The notes beneath the pieces were generated by a model. That model worked only from the letters and a program-made list of their open reading frames with translations, ran no database searches and was not told the origin of the DNA. A stretch of 42,624 nucleotides of DNA from NCBI GenBank assembly GCA_023431385.1, contig JAEYWA010000127.1, positions 1 through 42,624 of the forward strand, read 5' to 3'. Each line of letters begins with the position of its first letter. Position 1 is the stretch's first letter. This DNA comes from Bacillota bacterium (GTDB lineage: Bacteria; Bacillota; Clostridia; Acetivibrionales; DSM-1351). The position numbers and the translations under genes were made by a program. Shown here one piece after another: positions 8,178 to 16,730 of the stretch.

Positions 8178-9110
8178 ATGGGATATAAGGTAGCTATAAT
8201 TGGAGCGGGATTTGTTGGAGCATCAGCAGCTTACGCTATGTCTATTAACAATTTGGTTTCAGAGTTGGTATTAATTGATGTAAACAAGGAAAAAGCTTAC
8301 GGAGAAGCTCTAGATATTAGCCATGGCTTATCATTTGCAGGTCACATGAATGTATACTCTGGTGATTATGCTGATGTTAAGGATTGTGATGTAATAGTTG
8401 TAACTGCAGGTGCAGCTAGAAAGCCGGGCGAAACTCGTTTGGATCTTGCTAAGAAAAACACTTCAATAATGAAGAGCATTGTTACAGAACTTATGAAGTA
8501 TTACAATAAGGGAGTAATTGTAAGTGTATCAAACCCAGTTGACGTTTTGGCATACATGACACAGAAGTGGTCAGGATTACCTGCAAGCAAGGTTATCGGA
8601 TCAGGTACAGTACTTGACAGTGCTAGATTCAGAACTCATATCAGTAAGGCTTTGGGCGTAGACATAGCTAACGTTCACGGTTATATCATGGGTGAGCACG
8701 GTGATTCACAGCTTCCTGTATGGAGCCAGACTCATATTGCAGGAACCCAGTTTGATGCTTATATTAAAGCTAACGGCTTAAACATAAATAAAGACGAACT
8801 CTTTAATGAAGTTAAAGCTGCAGGTGCTACAATCATTAAGAATAAGGGAGCAACTTACTACGGTATAGCTCTTTCAATTAACAGAATAGTTGAATCAATC
8901 CTGAAAGACTTCAACACTATTATGCCTGTTGGTACTGTTCTTGACGGACAATACGGAGTAAAGGACGTACTGTTAAACGTTCCAACAATAGTTGGTGGCA
9001 GCGGAGCTGAAAAGGTTCTCGAATTAGATATCTCTGACGCAGAATTACAACTTTTGAGAGAATCTGCAGAAAAAGTTAAGGCAGTAATTAATGAAGTTAA
9101 GGATATCTAA
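8178..9110 (+). CDS. mdh: malate dehydrogenase of the LDH-like family
   Basis: Interconverts oxaloacetate and malate with a nicotinamide cofactor in the cytosol. 310 residues, starting at ATG 8178 behind GGAGGG. The Rossmann motif is GAGFVG near residue 8, with Asp of LIDVN at the end of beta-2 favouring NAD(H). The active-site loop reads TAGAARKPGETRLDL: Arg81 falls where lactate dehydrogenases carry Gln102 and malate dehydrogenases carry Arg102; Arg87 is the catalytic Arg109 and His174 in GEHGDS is the proton acceptor. The overall sequence is LDH-like, so automatic tools may call it lactate dehydrogenase; Arg81 and the adjacent malic enzyme argue for malate. Substrate preference is inferred from one residue plus context. 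Confidence 0.88.
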   Translation: MGYKVAIIGAGFVGASAAYAMSINNLVSELVLIDVNKEKAYGEALDISHGLSFAGHMNVYSGDYADVKDCDVIVVTAGAARKPGETRLDLAKKNTSIMKSIVTELMKYYNKGVIVSVSNPVDVLAYMTQKWSGLPASKVIGSGTVLDSARFRTHISKALGVDIANVHGYIMGEHGDSQLPVWSQTHIAGTQFDAYIKANGLNINKDELFNEVKAAGATIIKNKGATYYGIALSINRIVESILKDFNTIMPVGTVLDGQYGVKDVLLNVPTIVGGSGAEKVLELDISDAELQLLRESAEKVKAVINEVKDI

Positions 9111-9194
9111 TCAGTAACTGACTGAAAATGTCGAAAAGTTTTTTATAAAAAACAAGAAATAACTTGTGAAACTTTTCACAATAGTGTAGAATGG

Positions 9195-9242
9195 ATAAGG
9201 AACAGATAAATGATACTCAGTTATTGTTTGTTTGTTCCTTAT
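9195..9242 (+). promoter_or_regulatory. long hairpin between malate dehydrogenase and malic enzyme
   Basis: ATAAGGAACA (9195–9204) pairs perfectly with TGTTCCTTAT (9233–9242). There is no T run behind it, so it is not a standard terminator. It may be a processing or stability element that sets the ratio of the two gene products; function unknown. Confidence 0.5.
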
Positions 9243-9303
9243 AACGCATAAGTAAGTTTAAAGTATTTAAGATTTATTAATTAATCGTCTGGAGGATAAA
9301 AAA

Positions 9304-10479
9304 ATGGGTACTATTTACGAAGATTCACTTAAGGCGCACGAAGAGTGGGCAGGCAAAATAGAAGTAATATGCAAGGCTCCTTTAAAGGACAAGAGAGATC
9401 TTTCGCTTGCATATTCACCAGGAGTTGCTCAGCCATGTCTTGAGATTCAAAAAGATGTTGAGAATTCATACAAATACACAAGAAGACACAACATGGTAGC
9501 AGTTATCACTGACGGTACAGCTGTATTAGGTTTGGGAGACATCGGACCAGAAGCAGGTATGCCTGTTATGGAAGGTAAATGCTGTCTGTTTAAAACTTTT
9601 GGAGATGTTGATGCATTCCCACTTTGTATCAAATCAAAAGATGTTGATACAATAGTTGAAACTATTAAGTTGCTCTCAGGCAGCTTTGGTGGCGTAAATT
9701 TAGAAGATATCGCTGCTCCAAGATGCTTTGAAATAGAAGAAAGATTAAAGAAGGAAACAGATATTCCGATATTCCATGATGACCAGCATGGTACTGCAAT
9801 AGTTACTGCTGCAGGACTTATCAATGCATTGAAAGTTGTTAACAAAAACATGGAAGATATATCAATAGTTGTAAATGGCGCAGGTGCTGCCGCTATAGCT
9901 ATTACTAAGCTCCTCTTCTCAATGGGTCTCAGAAAAGTTGTTCTTTGTGATACTAAGGGCGTTATCTATGAAGGCAGAGACAACCTCAATACAATTAAGG
10001 CTGAAATGGCTAAGATTACCAACCTCGAGGGAAAGAGAGGTTCATTGAAGGATGTTATGGTTGGAGCAGACGTATTTATCGGAGTATCAGCTGCTAACCA
10101 GGTTACAAAGGAAATGGTTAAGTCAATGGCAAAGGATCCAATAATCTTTGCTCAAGCAAACCCAACTCCTGAAATTATGCCTGAAGATGCTCTTGAAGCT
10201 GGTGCTGCTGTTGTTGGTACAGGCCGTTCAGATTATCCGAACCAGGTTAACAATGTTCTTGCATTCCCAGGTATCTTTAGAGGTACTTTCGATGTAGGCG
10301 CTCGTGAAATAAATGATGAAATGAAGATCGCTGCTGCTTACGCAATAGCAGGTCTCGTTAGTGATTCAGAAAGAAATGCTGAATATGTAATCCCGGCTCC
10401 ATTTGATCCAAGAGTGTCAAAAGAAGTTGCAGCAGCAGTTGCTGAAGCAGCAAGAAAGACTGGAGTTGCAAGAAAGTAA
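9304..10479 (+). CDS. malic enzyme (oxaloacetate-decarboxylating)
   Basis: Oxidatively decarboxylates malate to pyruvate and CO2 with reduction of NAD(P)+. 391 residues, the short bacterial form without a phosphotransacetylase domain. Visible features: Tyr37 in SLAYSPGVAQP (catalytic), Lys92 in MEGKCCLFK (catalytic), the metal-binding FHDDQHGTAI near 157, and a Rossmann motif NGAGAAAIA near 190. Asp in LCDTKG follows beta-2, which leaves NAD versus NADP open. ATG 9304 follows GGAGG by a normal distance. With the preceding malate dehydrogenase it can run a malate shunt that turns oxaloacetate into pyruvate while moving electrons between cofactor pools, as described for cellulolytic clostridia. 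A bidirectional terminator follows. Confidence 0.94.
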   Translation: MGTIYEDSLKAHEEWAGKIEVICKAPLKDKRDLSLAYSPGVAQPCLEIQKDVENSYKYTRRHNMVAVITDGTAVLGLGDIGPEAGMPVMEGKCCLFKTFGDVDAFPLCIKSKDVDTIVETIKLLSGSFGGVNLEDIAAPRCFEIEERLKKETDIPIFHDDQHGTAIVTAAGLINALKVVNKNMEDISIVVNGAGAAAIAITKLLFSMGLRKVVLCDTKGVIYEGRDNLNTIKAEMAKITNLEGKRGSLKDVMVGADVFIGVSAANQVTKEMVKSMAKDPIIFAQANPTPEIMPEDALEAGAAVVGTGRSDYPNQVNNVLAFPGIFRGTFDVGAREINDEMKIAAAYAIAGLVSDSERNAEYVIPAPFDPRVSKEVAAAVAEAARKTGVARK

Positions 10480-10507
10480 TTTTTTAATTAAAGATAGAAT
10501 AAAAATA

Positions 10508-10549
10508 AAAGGCTTCTGCAAATTATTTTCTTTATTTGCAGAAGCCTTT
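10508..10549. terminator. bidirectional terminator between malic enzyme and the GH2 gene
   Basis: A perfect 16-bp stem (10508–10523 with 10534–10549) carries AAA on its left arm and TTT on its right arm, so it can serve both converging genes. Confidence 0.85.
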
Positions 10550-10556
10550 GTTTTGA

Positions 10557-13500
10557 TTATTGTTGAAACTGTATCCAAGCAATATCAATGTTACTGCCCG
10601 GGAGGAAAATCAGGGATATCGTTTTTTTACCTGTAATGGTTTCACCAAGAGGAAATACCGTACTGGTGTAATCCTGTGAACCCCCGGCAAATACCATTCT
10701 CTGGATTTTCTCATCTCCTTCTGTAAATACAAAATGAATTGAGTTGACTGGAGTTCCTGATCTCCAGCATAATGAGACACTGCTTGTGCCAGTATCTCCA
10801 AAGTCCATATTTTCATATATAATTGATACGTTGTTTCCGATACTTTCAATTGCATTACCATTAACGGTGAAGGTATCTCCGTATATAGTGTCATATTCGG
10901 AGGCTGCGAGCCTCTGATAAGCTTTGTTGTATGTTCTGAAGATAAACCCCTTTATATGGACCTTATTCCGGAATACCAGACACAAGGTGGTTACCCCGCG
11001 AATACGGCGAGGCAGCTTGTAGGTCACCTCCTGATAGGTGTTCCAGACAGATCCTTTGTCGTAGGTGACAGTACAAAGACGATCTCCATTTTCCAAAGGC
11101 ATACCCTCCCATATTTCAAAGGTGAAGGGCTCTTTTTCCAACGGGAACAGCGGTAAAGTGATTTCATCGGAACCATAATCTCCAAAATCTACATCTTTAA
11201 AACCTAAGTGGCTTTCTCCATGACGAAGGGTAGCAACACCCCTTTCATTTCCGCTGGTCAGTTCTACGTTGCTTGAATTGTACAAACCGGCAGATACAAA
11301 CTTGTAGGGATCTATAAAGGCTTTCCCAATGCCTGTAATGCTGATGGCTTGCTGAGAAATAATGGACAAATGCTCAAGGCCATTCTTTGCTCCGCAACGG
11401 ACAAAAACGTCACCATCACCTTTGGGGATAACCGTTGCGCTTCTTCCATCCTCTGAAATACTAAGACTTCCAAGAGGGCTGTCAATACCAGCCGCATCGG
11501 TCAACCGCCAGTACAGGTCGCTGTAGGTTGCATTTTCAGGATATATATTAGCTATAACAGAATAACCGTACACCGATAACTCAATTTTCCGTATCGGAAT
11601 AACACTGTCATCCAATGTGGCAGTAACACGAGGGCGGCTTGAATTATGAGCTTTGACAATGCCTAGAAGTCTGCCGTTGAAAAGTCTTTTGCTGTCAGTC
11701 CTATACTGGTCATAATCAGTAGAGTCACCATTGTCTAATGACAAAAGCGTGCCGCCCTCAACTGTAACCCTAACCCTGGAGTTGGCGTTCTCAACAGTAT
11801 TACCCTTTTCATCCACTGCAATAATGGTAACAAACACCAGCTCGCCGAAGGTGTCATATTGTAAATGAAGATTTCTCACGTCTTCAAAGGAATGCTTGGA
11901 CTCTTCAGCGATTACTTTACCGTTTTCATCATAAGCGACTGCACGCAATGTTCCCGGACTGTAGGGGAGTTGCCAGTTCGCAATAAAACGGTCATCCAGG
12001 GTAACTATTCCTTTACTTACATTGTTAAAAAACAACTCAATTCTTGGAGCATTTGAACAAACCCGTATGTCTATAAGCTGACCGGGTGAAAAGTCCCAAT
12101 AGGGAAAGACGTGTATCATCGGTGCCTCTTGATAATTGGTCCAGGCCGCCTGAAAAACATAATAGGAATCCTTAGGGAAACCTGCAGTGTCAATGTGTCC
12201 TAGATAAGAATTCTTGGTGTGGTAAGGAGTTGGTTCTCCAAGGTGATCCTGTCCGACCCATATGAACTGACCCAGAGAATAGGGCGTATTCAGGTCGGTG
12301 CTTATACAGGTTTCAACATTTTTTGCACCCCAGCTGGTAGTACTATTGCCAAGGGCCGAGCACTGCAAGTCATCATCAGCTAAAATTGATTTATTGAGAG
12401 GAAAGTGATATACACCACGGCTCTGTACTGTAGAACAGGTCTCGCTGCCATAAATAATCCAGTCAGGATGCAACGCATGGTGGTTTTCATACAACGCCTC
12501 ACCATAATTATATCCGATAAGCTTTATTATATCTGCGCACTTCTGAGTATTTTCCCAAGACATATAATTGGAACAAAGGGTAACCGGTGCGTGTCCATTA
12601 TAGTCATGGGTTTTAACCATTGAAATGAGTCGTTGCATAATTTCTGCCCCGGTTACGGCATCCAGGTGAGTATCATGAATTTCATTGCCTATACTCCATA
12701 TGATGATTGATGGGTGATTTCTATCACGGCGTATCCAGGATGCCACATCCTTTTCAATCCAGTCCTCGAAAAAGCGAGAATAGTCGTAAGTATTTTTAGG
12801 CTGCTTCCACATATCCAGGATCTCAGACATTACAAGAAAGCCCATCTCATCAGCAATATCCATAAATACTTTTGCAGGAGGGTTATGGGCAGTCCGAAGA
12901 GCATTCACCCCCATATTTCTAAGAAGAGTAAATTGCCTTCTGATAGCATCGGGATGTACAGCTGCCCCAAGTGAACCTAAATCATGATGAAGACAAACGC
13001 CCTTTATTTTGACATGCCTTCCGTTAAGGAAAAACCCCCTATCACTCGAAAAGTCTATTGTCCGGAAGCCAAAGCTAGTATACTCGGTATCCGTTATAAT
13101 ACCATCAACAATCAGCTCGGAACGCAATGTGTATAGATGTGGGTTCTCGATATCCCATGCAATAATCTCGTTATCGGCTGCAAGCAGTGTGTGCTTTACT
13201 TCGTAGGGCTTACCCAAAGTCTCCACCTCGGAATCCACTTCATAAAACCAATGGTTATCACGCTTGCCTGTGGTAATGTAAATGCCATCAGAAACAAAAT
13301 GGCAGGCGTTCTTGACTTTTAAGTATACATCCCTGTAGATTCCTGCACCGGTGTACCAGCGTGAGCAGGGTGCCTTATAGTCAACCTTCATTAATATTGT
13401 ATTGCTATCGCCTTTATGTAGAAAGTCAGTAATATCAAATTCAAAGGCAGTGTAACCATACTTCCATTGGCCGATACACCTGTTGTTAACATAGAGTGTG

Positions 13501-13721
13501 CTGTCCATATAAACTCCATCGAATCGTAGAAAAAGGCGTTGTCCTTCTTTAAGAAAGCTTGTATCAAGCTCTCGCCTGTACCAGCCAATCCCACTCTCAT
13601 GCAGATTATTGACATCAGAAATCAACCAGTCATGAGGCAGTTCTACCGGAAGAAAGTTAACAGGCTCTCCCTTGGTAAACTGCCAACCATCATTAAACAG
13701 TTTCATATTAGATAGTTTCAT
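10557..13721 (-). CDS. GH2-family glycoside hydrolase with C-terminal sandwich modules
   Basis: A retaining beta-glycosidase of 1054 residues without a signal peptide, so probably intracellular. Order: sugar-binding sandwich (about 1–140), immunoglobulin-like domain (140–230), TIM barrel (230–540) with acid/base Glu in WSIGNE near 345 and nucleophile Glu in YGSETCST near 428. Further GH2 C-terminal domains (DUF4982-like and C5-like) follow to about 740. Two successive segments (about 800–915 and 925–1054) share a 'DFG-x-x-G-[ST]' pattern and look like CBM6-type beta-sandwiches. The first ATG (13721) is supported by GGAGGAG and GAGGG upstream. It is transcribed behind the AraR-like regulator (51-base gap). 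The substrate could be a beta-galactoside, beta-glucuronide or a pentoside; sequence alone does not decide. Confidence 0.85.
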   Translation of the reverse strand: MKLSNMKLFNDGWQFTKGEPVNFLPVELPHDWLISDVNNLHESGIGWYRRELDTSFLKEGQRLFLRFDGVYMDSTLYVNNRCIGQWKYGYTAFEFDITDFLHKGDSNTILMKVDYKAPCSRWYTGAGIYRDVYLKVKNACHFVSDGIYITTGKRDNHWFYEVDSEVETLGKPYEVKHTLLAADNEIIAWDIENPHLYTLRSELIVDGIITDTEYTSFGFRTIDFSSDRGFFLNGRHVKIKGVCLHHDLGSLGAAVHPDAIRRQFTLLRNMGVNALRTAHNPPAKVFMDIADEMGFLVMSEILDMWKQPKNTYDYSRFFEDWIEKDVASWIRRDRNHPSIIIWSIGNEIHDTHLDAVTGAEIMQRLISMVKTHDYNGHAPVTLCSNYMSWENTQKCADIIKLIGYNYGEALYENHHALHPDWIIYGSETCSTVQSRGVYHFPLNKSILADDDLQCSALGNSTTSWGAKNVETCISTDLNTPYSLGQFIWVGQDHLGEPTPYHTKNSYLGHIDTAGFPKDSYYVFQAAWTNYQEAPMIHVFPYWDFSPGQLIDIRVCSNAPRIELFFNNVSKGIVTLDDRFIANWQLPYSPGTLRAVAYDENGKVIAEESKHSFEDVRNLHLQYDTFGELVFVTIIAVDEKGNTVENANSRVRVTVEGGTLLSLDNGDSTDYDQYRTDSKRLFNGRLLGIVKAHNSSRPRVTATLDDSVIPIRKIELSVYGYSVIANIYPENATYSDLYWRLTDAAGIDSPLGSLSISEDGRSATVIPKGDGDVFVRCGAKNGLEHLSIISQQAISITGIGKAFIDPYKFVSAGLYNSSNVELTSGNERGVATLRHGESHLGFKDVDFGDYGSDEITLPLFPLEKEPFTFEIWEGMPLENGDRLCTVTYDKGSVWNTYQEVTYKLPRRIRGVTTLCLVFRNKVHIKGFIFRTYNKAYQRLAASEYDTIYGDTFTVNGNAIESIGNNVSIIYENMDFGDTGTSSVSLCWRSGTPVNSIHFVFTEGDEKIQRMVFAGGSQDYTSTVFPLGETITGKKTISLIFLPGSNIDIAWIQFQQ

Positions 13722-13772
13722 ATTAATCCCTCACTCCTCCGCTGTCGTTGGCGGCACAAATATTAATGACGA

Positions 13773-14885
13773 TTATTTGAGAATACTTGCATGTGCCTTT
13801 TCCTTTGAATCAGGAACTTCCCGCACAGAACTCCGGACTTGCAACTTCGGAGGGAACAGAACGCCTGTTCCCTCGACACCATTTATTATTGACAATAGAA
13901 GACTGGCAGCAGCTTGACCCAATTCTTCAGAAGGATGTTCTATGCTGGTAAGTGAGCTGATTTTTGCCAGCTCCGAATTATCTATACCAATTACAGACAG
14001 GTCCTCTGGTACATTTTTACCAATTTGGCGCAAATGATCAATTAATGTCAGTGCCAAGTGGTCATTAAAGCACATCGCTGCGGTAGAGGTGTTCAAAGAT
14101 TCCATAAATGAACTTCCGTTGAGTACTTGATTTAAAGTCTCCTTTGAATACCAGAAAATACGTTCTTCCTGGATGGGGATGCCGTATTCGATAAGTGCCT
14201 TAGCATAGCCCAGATAACGTAAATGTCCTTGACGATTGATGTGGGAAAAGATTCCAGAGATATTCCTGTGACCTTTACTAAGAAGATGCTGTGTTGCCAT
14301 ATACCCTGCTGCTACATCATCCAGCGCTACAAACGGAACTGACAGCTCAGAATAATAGGAATCAATAAAAACAATAGGAATCCCGCTTTGCATAATTGTA
14401 TGATATAAATCAAGATTCGCACATGGTAACGCACTTCTGGTCGGGACGATAATAAGTCCGTCTACCTGGCGTTCCAGCATGAACTGCAGTGATCTGGATT
14501 CCATACCCACTAAATTGTTAGTTGATGATAACTGTACGGCATATCCACCTTTTGAAAGAACATTTTCTACACCTCGAACAATACTGGGAAATATATAGTT
14601 ATCCAGATAAGTTGAGATTATTCCTACAGTCATTGAGCGGCCTCCGGTTTTAACAAAGGAACGTTGCTTTAGACCTGAAATATAGGTGCCGCTGCCTTGG
14701 ACCCGTGTAATAAGGCCTTGATCCTCCAAAACGTCAAGTGCACGCCGTACAGTTTGACGAGATACATTAAACTTCTCTCCTAGTTCAGTCTCTGACAGGA
14801 ATTTGTCATTTATCTTAAATACTTCATTTTTTACCTGCATTTTCGTCCATTCAACAATATCCATATATTTAGGGGTGGAAATCAT
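13773..14885 (-). CDS. GntR/LacI hybrid transcriptional repressor (AraR-like)
   Basis: 370 residues. Residues 1–70 form a GntR-type winged helix (LSETELGEKFNVSRQTVRRAL...GTYI) and residues about 85–355 a LacI/periplasmic-binding-like effector domain (FVALDDVAAGYMATQHLL, HRNISGIF, VIGIDNSELA). This architecture is that of AraR, the arabinose repressor of Bacillus. ATG 14885 has GAGGT upstream. It precedes the GH2 gene on the minus strand and is divergent from the transporter operon. Two TTGTA-NN-TACAA palindromes, resembling the published AraR box, lie 105–140 bases upstream, so it probably represses itself and perhaps the transporter genes. The effector sugar (arabinose, xylose or an oligosaccharide) is not determinable. 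Confidence 0.88.
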   Translation of the reverse strand: MISTPKYMDIVEWTKMQVKNEVFKINDKFLSETELGEKFNVSRQTVRRALDVLEDQGLITRVQGSGTYISGLKQRSFVKTGGRSMTVGIISTYLDNYIFPSIVRGVENVLSKGGYAVQLSSTNNLVGMESRSLQFMLERQVDGLIIVPTRSALPCANLDLYHTIMQSGIPIVFIDSYYSELSVPFVALDDVAAGYMATQHLLSKGHRNISGIFSHINRQGHLRYLGYAKALIEYGIPIQEERIFWYSKETLNQVLNGSSFMESLNTSTAAMCFNDHLALTLIDHLRQIGKNVPEDLSVIGIDNSELAKISSLTSIEHPSEELGQAAASLLLSIINGVEGTGVLFPPKLQVRSSVREVPDSKEKAHASILK

Positions 14886-14990
14886 TAATAAACCTCGCTC
14901 TCAAATTCCGTTATTGATATTTACTAATAGTCCTTACTAACGGAAGTAAATTTGCTTAGAAATATTTTAATACTATAAAGGTATTATATA

Positions 14991-15024
14991 TTGTAAGTAC
15001 AAGTATGTAAAGTTGTAATTACAA
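14991..15024. promoter_or_regulatory. paired AraR-type operators
   Basis: TTGTAAGTACAA (14991–15002) and the perfect palindrome TTGTAATTACAA (15013–15024) share half-sites TTGTA/TACAA. Their centres are 22 bp apart, two helical turns, so bound dimers would lie on the same face. Bacillus AraR recognises ATTTGTACGTACAAAT-like sites; the match of half-sites and of protein type supports this assignment. Confidence 0.7.
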
Positions 15025-15201
15025 GTTGTACAGCTCAGGTCTTTAGAAAAGTAGAGACACTTATAAATTGGATGTATCATTAGCACAGTTATATATGTAC
15101 ATTTTTGAACATATTTATAAGTATTACTTATGGAAAACAAATAAATTTGCCAGCTTAAGTTATATTAAGGTATAAAATATTTACCTCTCTATACCATTTT
15201 A

Positions 15202-15226
15202 ACTTGTACTGTAATTTGATACAAGT
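15202..15226. repeat. 7-bp inverted repeat with TTGTA half-sites
   Basis: ACTTGTA (15202–15208) and TACAAGT (15220–15226) are separated by 11 bases. The arms carry the same TTGTA/TACAA half-sites as the operator pair but at a wider spacing. It may be a third, auxiliary site. Confidence 0.4.
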
Positions 15227-15302
15227 AGTATGGAATAGATTCAACCAGTATTAGGGTAATTACAATAAAATACTTAACTAGATATAAGTGTTTATACAAC
15301 AC

Positions 15303-15341
15303 AGCAATTTTTACAAGTCAAATGACAATATAAACATATTA
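15303..15341 (+). repeat. 39-bp shared upstream element, copy 1 (transporter operon)
   Basis: Matches 20375–20413 at 35 of 39 positions, same strand. The core AGTCAAATGACA (15316–15327) is followed by ATATAAACATATTA, identical in both copies. It lies upstream of the permease gene, as the other copy lies upstream of the esterase operon. A likely binding site of a shared regulator, the best candidate being the AraC protein at 19450–20313. Confidence 0.7.
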
Positions 15342-15548
15342 TTTGCTTTATGAAATTGATATTATCAGATACAGAAGGGGTTAAGATAGGCTATATTTAG
15401 GGGGTGTTAAGTTGTTAAATAAATTTTTTATACCTACAAAGATTACTGTGTATAGGTCTTAGGCTAAATTTGCAAAAGATGCTCCTGACTATAATTAATT
15501 TCGCCAAGTAACAGCAATACAAATATAAAAAATATAGTAAATTTGAAT

Positions 15549-15608
15549 AAATCTGTTAAAACAGATTTTCCTGTGTATACATCACTACTAAGGATAAAAG
15601 CTTATCCT
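15549..15608 (+). promoter_or_regulatory. two hairpins in the leader of the transporter operon
   Basis: AAATCTGTT (15549–15557) pairs with AACAGATTT (15560–15568) across two bases. AGGATAA (15591–15597) pairs with TTATCCT (15602–15608). Neither has a long T run. They may pace transcription or protect the mRNA 5' end; speculative. Confidence 0.35.
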
Positions 15609-15769
15609 GCTCATTAAAAGTTTGCTTAAAAATATTTCTAAATATCACCTGTATACAAAAGAAATAAAGAATGGCTTATCTTTACTGCTATCCATTGAAT
15701 GTATCAATGGTTGTGGGAACGATTGTGCTGGCTGTCCAAAATAAAAATAAAAGAAAAGGGGTGCCACCT

Positions 15770-16696
15770 TTGTCGGGAAATACACAGAAACTAACTAATT
15801 ATTTAAAACGCTATTGGACGCTCTATCTGCTGCTTACCATACCTGTTGCTTACTTCCTTGTTTTCCGTTACATACCGATGACCTATATACAAATAGCATT
15901 CAAGAAGTATAGTATCATTCAAAGCGCTTGGGAAATGCCCTGGGCTGATAACAATGGGATGGAGTACTTTATCAAGGCTTTTTCAAACGCTGACTTCCTT
16001 TACGCATTGCGTAACACCATTATGCTTAACCTCCTTGATTTAGTGGTAGGATTTCCTGCTCCCATAATATTGGCATTATTGCTGAACGAGCTGACGTTCG
16101 CAAGGTTTAAGCGTGTCACCCAGACAATCGCTTACATGCCGCACTTCCTGTCCTGGATCATAATCTCAGGTATTGCTTTACAGCTCTTCGCGCCAAGTAC
16201 AGGCCTTGTAAATATTATGCTGAACGGTCTGGGGCTTGAATCAGTTCCGTTCCTTAATGAACCTAAACATTGGGTGGCGACTTACATTCTCCTTGGGGTT
16301 TGGCAAAGTGTGGGCTGGAATTCAATTATTTACCTTGCTGCATTAACAGGTATAAATCCTGAGTTGTACGAGGCGGCTTCAATTGATGGAGCCGGACGCT
16401 TCAAAAAAATATGGTATGTAACATTGCCGGGCTTGCGTTCAACTATCATTGTTCTGCTCATTATGAATTTGGGACGTATACTGGGTAGTGAGTTTGATAG
16501 ACCTTTTGCTCTTAAAAATGCTTTAGTTGATAACGTTTCCAACGTTATTGCCACATTCGTTTATACCAACGGTATCCGTGGGCTTCAATTTTCATTAACT
16601 ACAGCGGTAGGGCTATTTCAGTCTGTAGTCTGTGTTATTTTCCTTATAGGGGCAAATTCTCTTGCCAAGAAGTTTGGTGAGCGGGGAATTTGGTAA
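15770..16696 (+). CDS. ABC sugar transporter permease, LplB type
   Basis: Integral membrane subunit of a CUT1-type oligosaccharide importer. About 308 residues with six predicted transmembrane helices, the first at LYLLLTIPVAYFLVF. The EAA loop that contacts the ATPase reads ELYEAASIDGAGRFKKIW near residue 200. The start TTG 15770 is chosen because AAAGGGGTG lies about 5 bases upstream and the protein then begins as LplB relatives do; ATG 15671 would add 33 residues without a good binding site. It belongs to the LplB/YtcP/LplA class, which in Paenibacillus is tied to aldouronate uptake next to GH67. The order permease–permease–binding protein and the downstream pathway fit (methyl)glucurono-xylooligosaccharide import. 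No ATPase is encoded nearby. Confidence 0.9.
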   Translation: MSGNTQKLTNYLKRYWTLYLLLTIPVAYFLVFRYIPMTYIQIAFKKYSIIQSAWEMPWADNNGMEYFIKAFSNADFLYALRNTIMLNLLDLVVGFPAPIILALLLNELTFARFKRVTQTIAYMPHFLSWIIISGIALQLFAPSTGLVNIMLNGLGLESVPFLNEPKHWVATYILLGVWQSVGWNSIIYLAALTGINPELYEAASIDGAGRFKKIWYVTLPGLRSTIIVLLIMNLGRILGSEFDRPFALKNALVDNVSNVIATFVYTNGIRGLQFSLTTAVGLFQSVVCVIFLIGANSLAKKFGERGIW

Positions 16697-16730
16697 AGAA
16701 TATAACATTTTATTAAGGAGGATATACAGA

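Larger units (their letters stand above)
14886..15769. other. large divergent control region between the AraR-like repressor and the transporter operon
   Basis: About 880 AT-rich bases with several control structures and no convincing gene. Listed separately are the operator pair (14991–15024), an inverted repeat (15202–15226), the shared 39-bp element (15303–15341) and two leader hairpins (15549–15608). A strong binding site AGGGGGTG (15399–15406) precedes a 16-codon TTG-started frame (15412–15462, MLNKFFIPTKITVYRS), a possible leader peptide of low confidence. The region is far longer than a simple bacterial promoter needs. Confidence 0.6.

Noticed and set aside
8178..9110. Call as lactate dehydrogenase
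   Set aside because: Arg81 occupies the position of Gln102 and the gene is next to malic enzyme; malate is the better substrate call.
15412..15462. A 16-codon leader peptide before the transporter operon as a firm gene
   Set aside because: Good binding site but a TTG start, ordinary composition and no conserved feature; kept only as a note in the intergenic entry.
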